Of a stretch of DNA of 9,590 bases, positions 1-5,825 are shown piece by piece. The stretch is from SIG437 sp045576235 (GTDB taxonomy: Bacteria; Bacillota; Clostridia; UBA1381; UBA9506). The DNA lies in NCBI GenBank assembly GCA_045576235.1, contig JAZNGA010000038.1, positions 1 to 9,590 of the forward strand. The letters are read 5' to 3'. Made by a program: the position numbers and the translations under genes. Position 1 is the stretch's first letter. The number at the start of each line of letters is the position of its first letter. The notes under the pieces were generated by a model. It saw nothing but the letters and a program-made list of their open reading frames with translations, searched no databases and was not told the DNA's origin.

Positions 1-77
1 AGGGGGTTTTTATGAATTCATGCAAGAATTTAACTTACTATGACAGTAAAAAAATTGGATAAAAATTTAGAAAATGC

Positions 78-106
78 TTTTCCTTAAAAAAGATATGTAA
101 TATAAT
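78..106 (+). promoter_or_regulatory. putative guaA promoter
   Basis: A perfect TATAAT -10 box lies at 101-106, with a weak TTTTCC at 78-83 as -35 box and a 17-bp spacer. A TG at 96-97 is near but not exactly at the extended -10 position. Transcription would start near 113, giving an untranslated leader of about 97 nt before guaA. The match rests mainly on the -10 box and the AT-rich upstream sequence. Confidence 0.5.
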
Positions 107-209
107 AAGGCTACTTACATACAACTGTTTGGTGCTACGCAATGTATTTAAGATGGGTTCTGAGCAGTGATTGCTATTTTAAAGTGAATTCATACAAAGG
201 AGCAAAACG
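107..209 (+). other. guaA leader, no recognised riboswitch
   Basis: This leader holds a weak 5-bp stem (TACAT 116-120 with ATGTA 142-146) and a 4-bp stem (AGCA 163-166 with TGCT at 171-174), but no purine, ZTP, PRPP or ppGpp riboswitch signature that I can recognise. The sequence TGAATTCATACAAAG at 185-199 nearly repeats TGAATTCATGCAAG at 13-26; the meaning of this is unknown. A clear ribosome binding site, AAAGGAG (196-202), sits 7 nt before the guaA ATG. Bases 1-77 show no gene. The G-run followed by T-run at 2-11 could be the tail of an upstream terminator. Confidence 0.35.
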
Positions 210-1487
210 ATGAAACAAGACATGATTGTTATTTTAGACTTAGGCAGCACAGAAAATACTGTAGTTGCAAGACAGATTCGTGACATGGGTGTGTACAGCG
301 AAATTCATCCGCATGACATTACCGTGGACGAGCTTAAAGCATTAGATAATGTAAAAGGTATCATTTTAAATGGTGGAGAAAACAGAATTGTTGACGGCGT
401 GGCAGTAGATGTTGACCCTGCAATTTACGACTGTGGATATCCGGTGATGGCGATTGACCATCCGACTGCAAAATGTGAAAAGCAGTACACACAGCTTCCG
501 GATGATGCAGTAATGAAGGCTTTCCTTTTTGAAGAATGTAAGGCAGAAGCAAACTGGAATATGAAAAATTTTATTGAAGATCAGGTGGAATTAGTACGTC
601 GCCAGGTTGGAGATAAAAAGGTGCTTTTAGCTCTTTCAGGCGGCGTGGACTCGTCTGTTTTAGCGGCTCTTTTAATAAAGGCAATAGGTAAAAAACTTGT
701 TTGTGTCCATGTTAACCACGGTTTATTAAGAAAAGGAGAGCCCGAACAGGTTGTTGAGGTTTTCCGTAATCAATTAGATGCAAACCTTGTTTATGTAGAG
801 TGTGCTGACAGATTTTTAGACAAGCTTGCAGGGGTTGAAGAGCCTGAAAAGAAAAGAAAAATTATTGGCGCAGAATTTATTCGTGTTTTCGAAGAAGAAG
901 CAAGAAAACAGGAAGGTATTGAGTTTTTAGCGCAGGGAACAATCTATCCTGACATCATAGAAAGCGGTCCTGTTAAGGCTCATCATAATGTTGGCGGACT
1001 TCCTGAAGATTTGCAGTTTATTCTTGTTGAACCCCTTAAATTCCTTTATAAAGACGAAGTGAGAGTTGTGGGCACGGCTTTAGGACTTCCTGATGATATG
1101 GTTTATCGTCAGCCATTCCCAGGTCCGGGACTCGGTGTCAGATGTCTCGGAGCAATCACAAAAGAACGCTTGGAAGCTGTTCGTGAATCTGATGCAATTT
1201 TAAGAGAAGAATTTGAGAAAAATGGTTTAGAGGGAAAAGTTTGGCAATATTTCACAGCTGTTCCCGATTTTAAATCTGTCGGTGTTAAAAACGATATGAG
1301 AACTTATGCATATCCAGTTATCATCCGTGCTGTCAACACAGTCGATGCAATGACTGCAACAATTGAAGAAATTCCTTACGACATTTTAAATCATATCACA
1401 AAGAGAATTACAACAGAAGTTGAAAATGTCAACAGAGTGCTCTATGATTTAACACCAAAGCCGAGCGGCACGATCGAGTGGGAGTAA
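210..1487 (+). CDS. guaA: GMP synthase with degenerate glutamine amidotransferase domain
   Basis: GMP synthase converts XMP to GMP with ATP and ammonia, normally taken from glutamine, in cytoplasmic purine synthesis. The ATP-pyrophosphatase P-loop SGGVDSS is at residues 143-149, followed by the RKIIGAEFI, HHNVGGLPED and QPFPGPGLG signatures and a C-terminal dimerisation domain ending in TIEWE. The protein is 425 aa, whereas family members are about 510-525 aa. The shortfall is almost all in the N-terminal class I GATase. About 115 residues remain; they match its first strands (ILDLGS, GVYSEIHPH, GIILNGG), but the nucleophile elbow reads PVMAID (78-83), with Asp where GIC has the catalytic Cys, and the later HPE catalytic segment is missing. 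Compared from memory with B. subtilis GuaA, the loop after IIESG is also about five residues shorter. The start is fixed by AAAGGAG at 196-202. I infer an ammonia-dependent enzyme, or one served by a separate GATase. Confidence 0.95.
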   Translation: MKQDMIVILDLGSTENTVVARQIRDMGVYSEIHPHDITVDELKALDNVKGIILNGGENRIVDGVAVDVDPAIYDCGYPVMAIDHPTAKCEKQYTQLPDDAVMKAFLFEECKAEANWNMKNFIEDQVELVRRQVGDKKVLLALSGGVDSSVLAALLIKAIGKKLVCVHVNHGLLRKGEPEQVVEVFRNQLDANLVYVECADRFLDKLAGVEEPEKKRKIIGAEFIRVFEEEARKQEGIEFLAQGTIYPDIIESGPVKAHHNVGGLPEDLQFILVEPLKFLYKDEVRVVGTALGLPDDMVYRQPFPGPGLGVRCLGAITKERLEAVRESDAILREEFEKNGLEGKVWQYFTAVPDFKSVGVKNDMRTYAYPVIIRAVNTVDAMTATIEEIPYDILNHITKRITTEVENVNRVLYDLTPKPSGTIEWE

Positions 1488-1496
1488 GTAATCAAA

Positions 1497-1531
1497 TCCT
1501 CGAAAGTGGCTTGAAATAAGGCTTTTCGGGA
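1497..1531 (+). other. imperfect stem-loop just after guaA
   Basis: TCC (1497-1499) and CGAAAG (1501-1506) can pair with CTTTTCGGGA (1522-1531), with one bulged base on each side. No T-run follows, so it is a poor intrinsic terminator. Its place right after guaA and before the repeats at 1547-1568 fits imperfect inverted core sites of a tyrosine integrase or a remnant of the native guaA terminator. Neither can be decided from this sequence. Confidence 0.3.
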
Positions 1532-1538
1532 CTTTGAA

Positions 1539-1581
1539 ATCTGCAATGATACTAATTTGATACTATTTTACTATTGCAGAT
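1539..1581. repeat. putative integrase arm-type sites (left end of the element)
   Basis: Two adjacent 11-bp direct repeats, TGATACTAATT (1547-1557) and TGATACTATTT (1558-1568), are followed by a partial third, TACTATTG (1569-1576). The cluster is framed by a perfect 9-bp inverted repeat, ATCTGCAAT (1539-1547) and ATTGCAGAT (1573-1581). Short direct repeats close to an element end are what the N-terminal arm-binding domain of Tn916/lambda-type integrases recognises. The integrase encoded nearby has such a domain. An inverted copy of TGATACTATTT occurs at 8004-8014, at the other end of the gene block. Confidence 0.5.
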
Positions 1582-1602
1582 AATAAATGATTATAAAAAA
1601 CT

Positions 1603-1640
1603 ATCCCCCTGAAAACGACAAAGTTTTCAGGGGGATTTTT
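1603..1640. terminator. bidirectional intrinsic terminator between guaA and the XRE gene
   Basis: A perfect 14-bp stem joins 1603-1616 (ATCCCCCTGAAAAC) to 1623-1636 (GTTTTCAGGGGGAT), with a 6-nt loop. It is followed by T's on the + strand (1636-1640). On the - strand the complement of the A-run at 1595-1600 gives a T-run just past the stem. It can therefore stop transcription arriving from guaA and from the convergent XRE gene, insulating the element from the host gene. Confidence 0.9.
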
Positions 1641-1657
1641 CTGTCTATAAATGAAAT

Positions 1658-2164
1658 TTATTCTTCCTTTTCCTTTTCTCTCATTTCTTTTAGCCTTTGT
1701 TGTGTACGGTCAGCTTCAACTCTCGGATAGGTGTATCTCCAATGGTCGTATTCTTCTTTTGTGATTTCTCCGTTTAAGAATTTTTGGTATTCTTTATGCC
1801 ACAGTTCAAATAATTGGTTCATACCAAGTGCATCACGGTTTTCGACAAATCTGTCTAAAGCAATACAGTATTGACCTGATTCGTTTTGGGTTATATGCAA
1901 ATATCTTGTATCTTCAAGTACAAACAAAGTGTGCATAAATCCAATATCACTATCAATGTCAGGCACTTTTAATGCGTTGGGCGAAACATCAAAGATATAT
2001 GAAAGTCTTTCGATGGTGTCCTCTTTCGGAACTCTTGTTTCAGATTCATATTGAGCGACACGAACATCGGCAGCTCTTTCGGGATAACGGAGCTTTAAGC
2101 CCAATTCCTTTTGTGTAAGGTTTTTTAAGGTACGGAAAAATCTTATTCTTTTACCAATAGCCAT
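1658..2164 (-). CDS. XRE-family transcriptional regulator (element repressor)
   Basis: This is a cytoplasmic DNA-binding protein of 168 aa. Residues 3-65 form a Cro/C1-type helix-turn-helix (TQKELGLKLRYPERAADVRVAQYESETRVPKEDTIERLSYIFDVSP). The rest is a charged tail containing the GEITKEEYDHWRYTYP block that I recognise from regulators of Clostridial mobile elements. I place the start at the ATG at 2164-2162. GAGG (complement of 2173-2176) lies 8 nt upstream, whereas the upstream GTG at 2173-2171 overlaps that ribosome binding site. The gene diverges from the xis-int unit across a region with four matching palindromes, so autoregulation and repression of the rightward promoter are likely. No metallopeptidase domain (as in ImmR/ImmA-type switches) is seen, so the inducing signal is unknown. 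Confidence 0.9.
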   Translation of the reverse strand: MAIGKRIRFFRTLKNLTQKELGLKLRYPERAADVRVAQYESETRVPKEDTIERLSYIFDVSPNALKVPDIDSDIGFMHTLFVLEDTRYLHITQNESGQYCIALDRFVENRDALGMNQLFELWHKEYQKFLNGEITKEEYDHWRYTYPRVEADRTQQRLKEMREKEKEE

Positions 2165-2197
2165 ATTGTACACCTCGTAGATTAAACATTTTTATTT

Positions 2198-2226
2198 AGT
2201 ATAACATATAAATTGACAAAATGCAA
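2198..2226 (-). promoter_or_regulatory. leftward promoter of the XRE regulator
   Basis: On the - strand an extended -10 (TGT then TATACT, complement of 2198-2203) is preceded at 17 bp by TTGCAT (complement of 2221-2226) as -35. The predicted start, near 2191, falls inside the operator at 2183-2198. This gives a direct route to autorepression. Confidence 0.65.
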
Positions 2227-2269
2227 TAGAAATTAAACAAAAAAGTTTAATTATTTTTCTTAAAAACTC

Positions 2270-2298
2270 TTGACATAAACAAATATGTTTAGTATAAT
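2270..2298 (+). promoter_or_regulatory. rightward promoter of the xis-int-mob unit
   Basis: A consensus -35 TTGACA (2270-2275) and a consensus -10 TATAAT (2293-2298) are separated by 17 bp. This is as strong a vegetative promoter as the family offers. The spacer is occupied by an operator palindrome (2276-2291), so it should be silent while repressor is bound. The start is predicted near 2305. Confidence 0.9.
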
Positions 2299-2355
2299 AC
2301 AATTAACAACTAAACAAATAAGTTTAGTTAATATAAATTAAGGGAGGATTTTTCA

Positions 2356-2550
2356 ATGGAAAACAAATTATTTATGCGTTCCGAAGAAGTAGCCAAAGAG
2401 CTTGGAGTTTCCAGAGCCTATGCTTATAAACTTATTAAAAAGCTGAACGAGGAACTAAAGGCGAAAGGCTATCTTGTAATTGAAGGCAGATTGAACCGTG
2501 AATACTTTATGGAGAAAATCTACACAAATAAAAACAGAAAGGAGACTTAA
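2356..2550 (+). CDS. excisionase-like helix-turn-helix protein
   Basis: This is a 64-aa basic protein. Residues 7-30 (MRSEEVAKELGVSRAYAYKLIKKL) form a MerR/Xis-like HTH, followed by a short wing-like segment, GYLVIEGRLNREYF, and a basic tail. Proteins of this size and type directly before an integrase gene act as recombination directionality factors, bending the element ends and favouring excision. The start follows AAGGGAGG at 2340-2347. The gene is first behind the repressed promoter and ends 2 nt before the integrase ATG, so the two are surely co-translated. A role as a small transcription factor instead of Xis cannot be excluded. Confidence 0.8.
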   Translation: MENKLFMRSEEVAKELGVSRAYAYKLIKKLNEELKAKGYLVIEGRLNREYFMEKIYTNKNRKET

Positions 2551-2552
2551 AA

Positions 2553-3635
2553 ATGCCGGCTTACAAGGACAAAAAAACAGGTAAATGGTACGCTTCATTC
2601 TACTGTATGAATTGGAAAGGCGTACGGGAAAAGAAAATGAAACGAGGCTTTGAAACCAAAAAGGCAGCTCTTGAATGGGAGCGAGAATTTTTAAGACAAT
2701 CCAAAGCCGACCTCGATATGAGGTTTGACACCTTTGTAGAGTTATATGTTACCGACCTTAAACAAAGGCTTCGGGAGAACACTTTTCTCACAAAGGAAAG
2801 TATAATCTACAAAAAGGTGCTTCCTTACTTCAAGGAGAAAAAGCTGAACGCCATAACAGCGAAAGATGTTATCAAGTGGCAGAATGAATTATTGGCTTAC
2901 CGTGATGAAAACGGCAAACCTTATTCAAAAACCTATCTCAAAACAATTCATAATCAGCTTAGTGCGATATTTAACCACGCAATACGCTATTATGACTTGA
3001 AATCCAATCCGGCAGCCAAAGCAGGACACATTGGCGAAAAGGAAGCAGGAGAGATGGATTTTTGGACTAAAGAGGAATACAAACTTTTTGCAAATGAAAT
3101 GATGGATAAGCCAAAATCATTCTATGCGTTTGAGGTGCTTTATTGGTGCGGTATTCGCTTGGGTGAGCTTCTTGCTCTGACACCTGCTGATTTTGATTTT
3201 GAAAACGAACTGCTTCGTATAAATAAATCATATCAGCGTATCGGAACTCGTGATGTAATTACCGAACCGAAAACAAAGAAAAGCATACGCACAATAAAAC
3301 TTCCGTCCTTCCTTTGTGAAGAAATCAAGGAATATTTGGGTATGCTCTACGGCATAAAACCTACCGACAGAATGTTCCCAATTTCCAAGAGCTTCTTACA
3401 TCACGAAATGGATAGAGGTTCAGCGGCAGCAGGTGTTAAGCGAATTAAAATTCACGGACTTCGCCATAGTCACATAAGCCACTTGATAGACTTGGGATTT
3501 TCCGCAGTTGCCATAGCTGACCGAGTGGGACATGAGAGCATTGATATTACATACAGATATGCACATCTTTTCCCATCAAAACAGGTGGATATGGCAAACA
3601 AACTTGAAAACGAAAGGATTGATTTAATTGGATAA
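2553..3635 (+). CDS. int: tyrosine recombinase / integrase
   Basis: This is a 360-aa site-specific recombinase that would integrate and excise the element. Residues 3-48 (YKDKKTGKWYASFY...KRGFETKKAALEWE) are an arm-type DNA-binding domain as in Tn916-like integrases. Residues 58-150 are the SAM-like core-binding domain. The catalytic domain follows, with R202 (GIRLGEL), the beta-hairpin Lys near K240 (EPKTKK), H301 and R304 (HGLRHSH), H327 (VGHESI) and nucleophile Y336 (YRYAHLFP). All the catalytic positions are present, so the enzyme looks active. The ATG at 2553 has AAAGGAG ending at 2544. Its last 8 nt overlap the start of the MobC-like gene. Here int sits near the left end and reads into the element, so mobilization genes are co-transcribed with it. 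Confidence 0.95.
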   Translation: MPAYKDKKTGKWYASFYCMNWKGVREKKMKRGFETKKAALEWEREFLRQSKADLDMRFDTFVELYVTDLKQRLRENTFLTKESIIYKKVLPYFKEKKLNAITAKDVIKWQNELLAYRDENGKPYSKTYLKTIHNQLSAIFNHAIRYYDLKSNPAAKAGHIGEKEAGEMDFWTKEEYKLFANEMMDKPKSFYAFEVLYWCGIRLGELLALTPADFDFENELLRINKSYQRIGTRDVITEPKTKKSIRTIKLPSFLCEEIKEYLGMLYGIKPTDRMFPISKSFLHHEMDRGSAAAGVKRIKIHGLRHSHISHLIDLGFSAVAIADRVGHESIDITYRYAHLFPSKQVDMANKLENERIDLIG

Positions 3636-3945
3636 AAAACTTGATGCAAAAGGCAGATGGAGAAATAAAACTACATCGTTTATGATGTCACCGGAAGAAC
3701 GGGCGGATTTAGATATTCGTGTCAGCCTTTCGGGACTAACCAAGCAGGAATATATGGTTAGACGATTGCTTGAAAGAGATATAATCGTTCAGCCAAATTC
3801 AAGAATTTATAAAGCACTCCGAAATCAAATGACGGAAATTCTTAATGAACTCCGCAGAATTGAAAATGGAGCAAATGTTGATGATGAACTGCTTGCAGTT
3901 ATCAAAACGGTAGCGGAAACCTACAATGGTTTACAAGAAAAGTAA
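3628..3945 (+). CDS. MobC-like relaxosome accessory protein (ribbon-helix-helix)
   Basis: This is a 105-aa cytoplasmic protein. Residues 14-52 (KTTSFMMSPEERADLDIRVSLSGLTKQEYMVRRLLER) fit a ribbon-helix-helix fold. The segment IYKALRNQMTEILNELRRIENG recalls the conserved C-terminal helix of MobC proteins. Such proteins bind oriT and help the relaxase melt and nick it. I take the TTG at 3628 as start because GAAAGGA (3612-3618) lies 9 nt before it; this makes it overlap the integrase end by 8 nt. The next in-frame ATGs (residues 19-20) would cut off the predicted beta-strand. The relaxase partner is 2 kb downstream instead of adjacent. MobC is a family-level call without alignment. Confidence 0.75.
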   Translation: MDKKLDAKGRWRNKTTSFMMSPEERADLDIRVSLSGLTKQEYMVRRLLERDIIVQPNSRIYKALRNQMTEILNELRRIENGANVDDELLAVIKTVAETYNGLQEK

Positions 3946-3947
3946 AA

Positions 3948-3977
3948 GTCCCAAAGTATCGGCAAATACTTCGGGAC
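3948..3977 (+). terminator. stem-loop after mobC, possible attenuator
   Basis: GTCCC (3948-3952) and AAGTAT (3954-3959) pair with ATACTT (3966-3971) and GGGAC (3973-3977), with one A-C mismatch and a 6-nt loop. It starts 3 nt after the mobC stop. No T-run follows, so it may be an RNA processing or partial termination signal that sets the ratio of int-mobC to downstream message. Confidence 0.4.
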
Positions 3978-3978
3978 A

Positions 3979-4030
3979 AGGAATGTGGTAAACACCCCAT
4001 AATTTACAATTTATAGTTTACCACATTCCT
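3979..4030 (+). repeat. 15-bp perfect inverted repeat before the ATPase gene
   Basis: AGGAATGTGGTAAAC (3979-3993) and GTTTACCACATTCCT (4016-4030) are perfect complements around a 22-nt AT-rich loop. A short T-run (4036-4040) lies 5 nt beyond, so it could act as a weak terminator in the mobC-ATPase gap. Its outer arm shares GGAATGTG/CACATTCC with the palindromes at 5494-5516 and 6998-7020. The three may be sites for one factor. Confidence 0.6.
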
Positions 4031-4065
4031 GTTGATTTTTCAATAGGAACGAGGTGAAAAGTTTA

Positions 4066-5121
4066 ATGTTTGATAAAAATTTTGATGATATGCAGACCGA
4101 AGAAATGAGGGAATATTTCAAACAAATGAACAATCCCTATTATCTTTACGCAAAAACAATGACAAATTTGTATGACGAGGTATATCAGCCCAAAACCCCT
4201 GTTATAGAAAATCTTTTATATAGCGGTACATACTTGTTTGTCGGTGCGCCGAAAGTCGGCAAATCGTTCTTTATGGCACAGCTCGCTTATCACATAAGCA
4301 GCGGTCTTGACCTTTGGAATTATAAGGTCAACAAAGGTACAGTTTTGTACCTTGCATTAGAGGACGATTATGCAAGACTTCAGCACAGACTTTATACAAT
4401 GTTCGGTGCATGTGAAAACGAGAAATTTTTTCTCGCAACTCAATCCAATCAGCTCAACGGCGGTTTAGATAAACAGCTTGAGGGATTTATAGAAAGTCAT
4501 CCCGATACGAAGCTGATTATCATTGATACCTTGCAGAAAATCCGTGAAATCTCCGGCGATAAATACAGTTATGCAAATGACTATGATATTGTTACAAAGC
4601 TAAAGAAATTCAGCGATAACAAAAATATCTGTCTGCTTCTTGTTCATCATACAAGAAAGCAGCAGTCTGATGATTGTTTTGAAACAATCTCCGGGACAAA
4701 CGGATTGCTTGGAGCTGCTGACGGTGCGTTTCTTCTGCAAAAAGAAAAACGCACAGCTTCAAAAGCTATACTTGATGTAGTCGGCAGGGATCAGCAAGAC
4801 CAAAGGCTGCACTTGGAATTTAACCGAGAGCGTTGCTTGTGGGAATTTATAAAAGCTGAAAACGAGCTTTGGAATCAGCCTACCGACACTATGCTTGAAA
4901 GTGTTTCAAAAATTGTAAACATTGAAAGCACGGAATGGACGGGAACGGCAACGGAGCTTATATCAAATCTTGGCTTGGATATTTCTCCAAACTCGCTTAC
5001 AAGACATCTGAATGTTAATGCAGACAGGCTGTTTAATGAATATCAGATTTCTTACGAGAGTTCACGCACCCACGCAGGCAGACAGGTTACATTCAAGCTC
5101 ATACCGAAAGAGCAAGAATAA
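4066..5121 (+). CDS. RepA-like AAA/RecA-fold ATPase (replicative helicase type)
   Basis: This is a 351-aa cytoplasmic ATPase of the RSF1010-RepA/AAA_25 type, a hexameric helicase family often encoded beside mob genes. It has Walker A GAPKVGKS at residues 60-67, the ALEDD acidic motif at 97-101, Walker B LIIIDTL at 150-156, sensor-like LLLVHHT at 190-196 and SGTNGLLGAAD at 209-219. Residues from about 280 form a separate, probably winged-helix, DNA-binding domain. I prefer the ATG at 4066, which has GAGGTG (4051-4056) 9 nt before it, over the GTG at 4054 inside that site; a GTG start behind AGGA at 4045 would add four residues. No RepC-like initiator or primase is recognisable. GTGACG repeats follow the stop. 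The likely job is DNA unwinding for replication or transfer of the excised circle. Confidence 0.85.
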   Translation: MFDKNFDDMQTEEMREYFKQMNNPYYLYAKTMTNLYDEVYQPKTPVIENLLYSGTYLFVGAPKVGKSFFMAQLAYHISSGLDLWNYKVNKGTVLYLALEDDYARLQHRLYTMFGACENEKFFLATQSNQLNGGLDKQLEGFIESHPDTKLIIIDTLQKIREISGDKYSYANDYDIVTKLKKFSDNKNICLLLVHHTRKQQSDDCFETISGTNGLLGAADGAFLLQKEKRTASKAILDVVGRDQQDQRLHLEFNRERCLWEFIKAENELWNQPTDTMLESVSKIVNIESTEWTGTATELISNLGLDISPNSLTRHLNVNADRLFNEYQISYESSRTHAGRQVTFKLIPKEQE

Positions 5122-5132
5122 GCGTGTCGATT

Positions 5133-5196
5133 GTGACGATAGTGACGGTATTTTGCGTGACGATATTGGTATCTAAAATATCGTCACGACCGTCAC
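5133..5196. repeat. GTGACG iteron-like cluster with a 12-bp inverted repeat
   Basis: GTGACG occurs at 5133-5138, 5142-5147 and 5157-5162, and in the opposite orientation (CGTCAC) at 5182-5187 and 5191-5196. The inner pair belongs to a perfect inverted repeat, CGTGACGATATT (5156-5167) and AATATCGTCACG (5177-5188), with a 9-nt loop. Another GTGACG lies at 5537-5542. Five copies in 64 bp beside a helicase-type gene suggest an iteron origin or an operator for the gene at 5216. It is not a good terminator, having no T-run. Confidence 0.6.
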
Positions 5197-5215
5197 GGAT
5201 AGGATGGGATAGGAT

Positions 5216-5473
5216 ATGAAAAATATACAAATAAAACAAGAGCTTTTTATAAAGCTGATACAGTATTTTTACAGCGAAGAAATCGGATATGACAATGAGG
5301 AATTATTCGATTTGGAGCGTGAAATCAAATCCGAGCTTCAGAAGAAGTTGGATAAGGTTTCAATGCGGAGTTACTACACCGCATACAAAACTGCTCCCAC
5401 AGAGCAGGAGCGTGAGGAAGCACGCAAAAAATATCTCGATGAAAGAGGTGTGCCTGAGAGCTATCGATGGTAA
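5216..5473 (+). CDS. 85-aa charged protein of unknown function
   Basis: I do not recognise a defined domain. The protein is mostly helical and rich in charged residues: an acidic middle (YDNEELFDLEREIKSELQKK, about 25-44) is followed by a segment with many Tyr, Thr and Arg residues (MRSYYTAYKTAPTEQEREEARKKYLDERG). It has no signal peptide or membrane segment. The ATG at 5216 follows a doubled GGATAGGAT (5197-5205 and 5207-5215), whose GGGA/AGGA could serve as ribosome binding site. The start is therefore plausible but not strongly marked. It sits between the ATPase gene with its GTGACG cluster and the candidate oriT, so a role in the relaxosome, replication or copy control is likely. A competing ORF in another frame at 5289-5528 has no ribosome binding site. 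Confidence 0.65.
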   Translation: MKNIQIKQELFIKLIQYFYSEEIGYDNEELFDLEREIKSELQKKLDKVSMRSYYTAYKTAPTEQEREEARKKYLDERGVPESYRW

Positions 5474-5493
5474 ATTCTCTTTAAGAGATATTT

Positions 5494-5516
5494 ACGGGAA
5501 TGTGGCACATTCCCGT
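5494..5516. repeat. 23-bp palindrome, copy 1 (5' of the relaxase gene)
   Basis: ACGGGAATGTG (5494-5504), G, CACATTCCCGT (5506-5516) is a perfect palindrome with 11-bp arms. The 26 bp from 5493 to 5518 are identical to 6997-7022. It begins 20 nt after the stop of the 85-aa gene, next to another short palindrome, TCTCTT-T-AAGAGA (5476-5488). It marks the left edge of the gene-free mob region and may belong to the transfer origin or act as an RNA hairpin. Confidence 0.75.
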
Positions 5517-5518
5517 GT

Positions 5519-5811
5519 AGGCAATTAAGGAGCAAAGTGACGGATTGCCAATAGGTGAGAACGAGAAAATTTTGAGCGTTCTCCACTATTGCAGACGGCG
5601 GATTTTTGAAAGAAAAATATCTGCCGTTTGCGGTGTGTGTAGCCACAAGCAGCACACACTTCGGCGATAGCCGAACAAGCCCTCTGCAAGAGCGCAAACT
5701 ACCGTAGGTAGCCGCATTTTTGTTGGCTCGCTGACAAAAGTGCATTTGCGTTACTTTTGACAAAAGTAACAAAACCCAAGTTCGCTATCGCTCACTTGAA
5801 AATACATTAAG
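5519..5811. other. candidate origin of transfer (oriT) region, rich in inverted repeats
   Basis: No gene is supported here, but paired segments follow one another: GTGAGAACG (5555-5563) with CGTTCTC (5577-5583); a 13-bp stem, 5591-5603 with 5619-5631, complete if two G-U pairs are allowed; GTGTGTG (5633-5639) with CACACAC (5653-5659); TTCGGC-GATA-GCCGAA (5660-5675); CTACC-GTA-GGTAG (5699-5711); and GTTACTTTTG-A-CAAAAGTAAC (5750-5770). GACAAAAGT is also directly repeated (5732 and 5759). Such density directly before a MOBV relaxase gene is typical of an oriT plus relaxase control region. The nick site cannot be fixed; GTGTG near 5633-5640 and CGTGT near 5514-5518 resemble the base pattern before the pMV158-family nick. 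Confidence 0.6.
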
Positions 5812-5825
5812 CGAGGTGAAAAACA

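Larger units (their letters stand above)
2183..2329. promoter_or_regulatory. four-copy operator array TAAAC-N6-GTTTA
   Basis: Four palindromes share the plan TAAAC-N6-GTTTA. O1 at 2183-2198 has one mismatch (ATTTA right half). O2 is at 2231-2252, with perfect 8-bp arms AATTAAAC/GTTTAATT. O3 is at 2276-2291. O4 is at 2308-2329, with perfect 8-bp arms AACTAAAC/GTTTAGTT. The six-base spacers are A/T only, and centres are 51, 42 and 35 bp apart. O3 fills the spacer of the rightward promoter exactly, O4 lies just after its start point, O1 covers the leftward start point, and O2 sits between the two promoters. The natural ligand is the XRE protein encoded next door. The pairing of protein and site is inferred from position and symmetry. 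Confidence 0.8.

Noticed and set aside
107..209. riboswitch in the guaA leader
   Set aside because: Only very short stems can be formed, and no conserved core of a purine, ZTP, PRPP or ppGpp riboswitch is recognisable.
2162..2173. GTG at 2173 as start of the XRE regulator
   Set aside because: The GTG overlaps the GAGG ribosome binding site that is well spaced for the ATG at 2164; the HTH domain starts right after that ATG.
2213..2218. second rightward -35 box TTGACA
   Set aside because: No -10-like sequence lies 16-18 bp downstream, and the region is better explained by the leftward promoter on the other strand.
4054..4065. GTG at 4054 as start of the ATPase
   Set aside because: It is inside GAGGTG, the likely ribosome binding site of the ATG at 4066. 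The same arrangement is seen at the relaxase and XRE starts. It is not fully excluded, since AGGA lies at 4045-4048.
5133..5196. CRISPR array
   Set aside because: The repeats are only six bases, change orientation and have irregular spacing; no cas gene is present.
5461..5772. 103-aa ORF on the - strand over the hairpin-rich region
   Set aside because: It runs through the palindromes, has no ribosome binding site that I can see and no recognisable domain. Inverted repeats explain the open frame better than a gene does.
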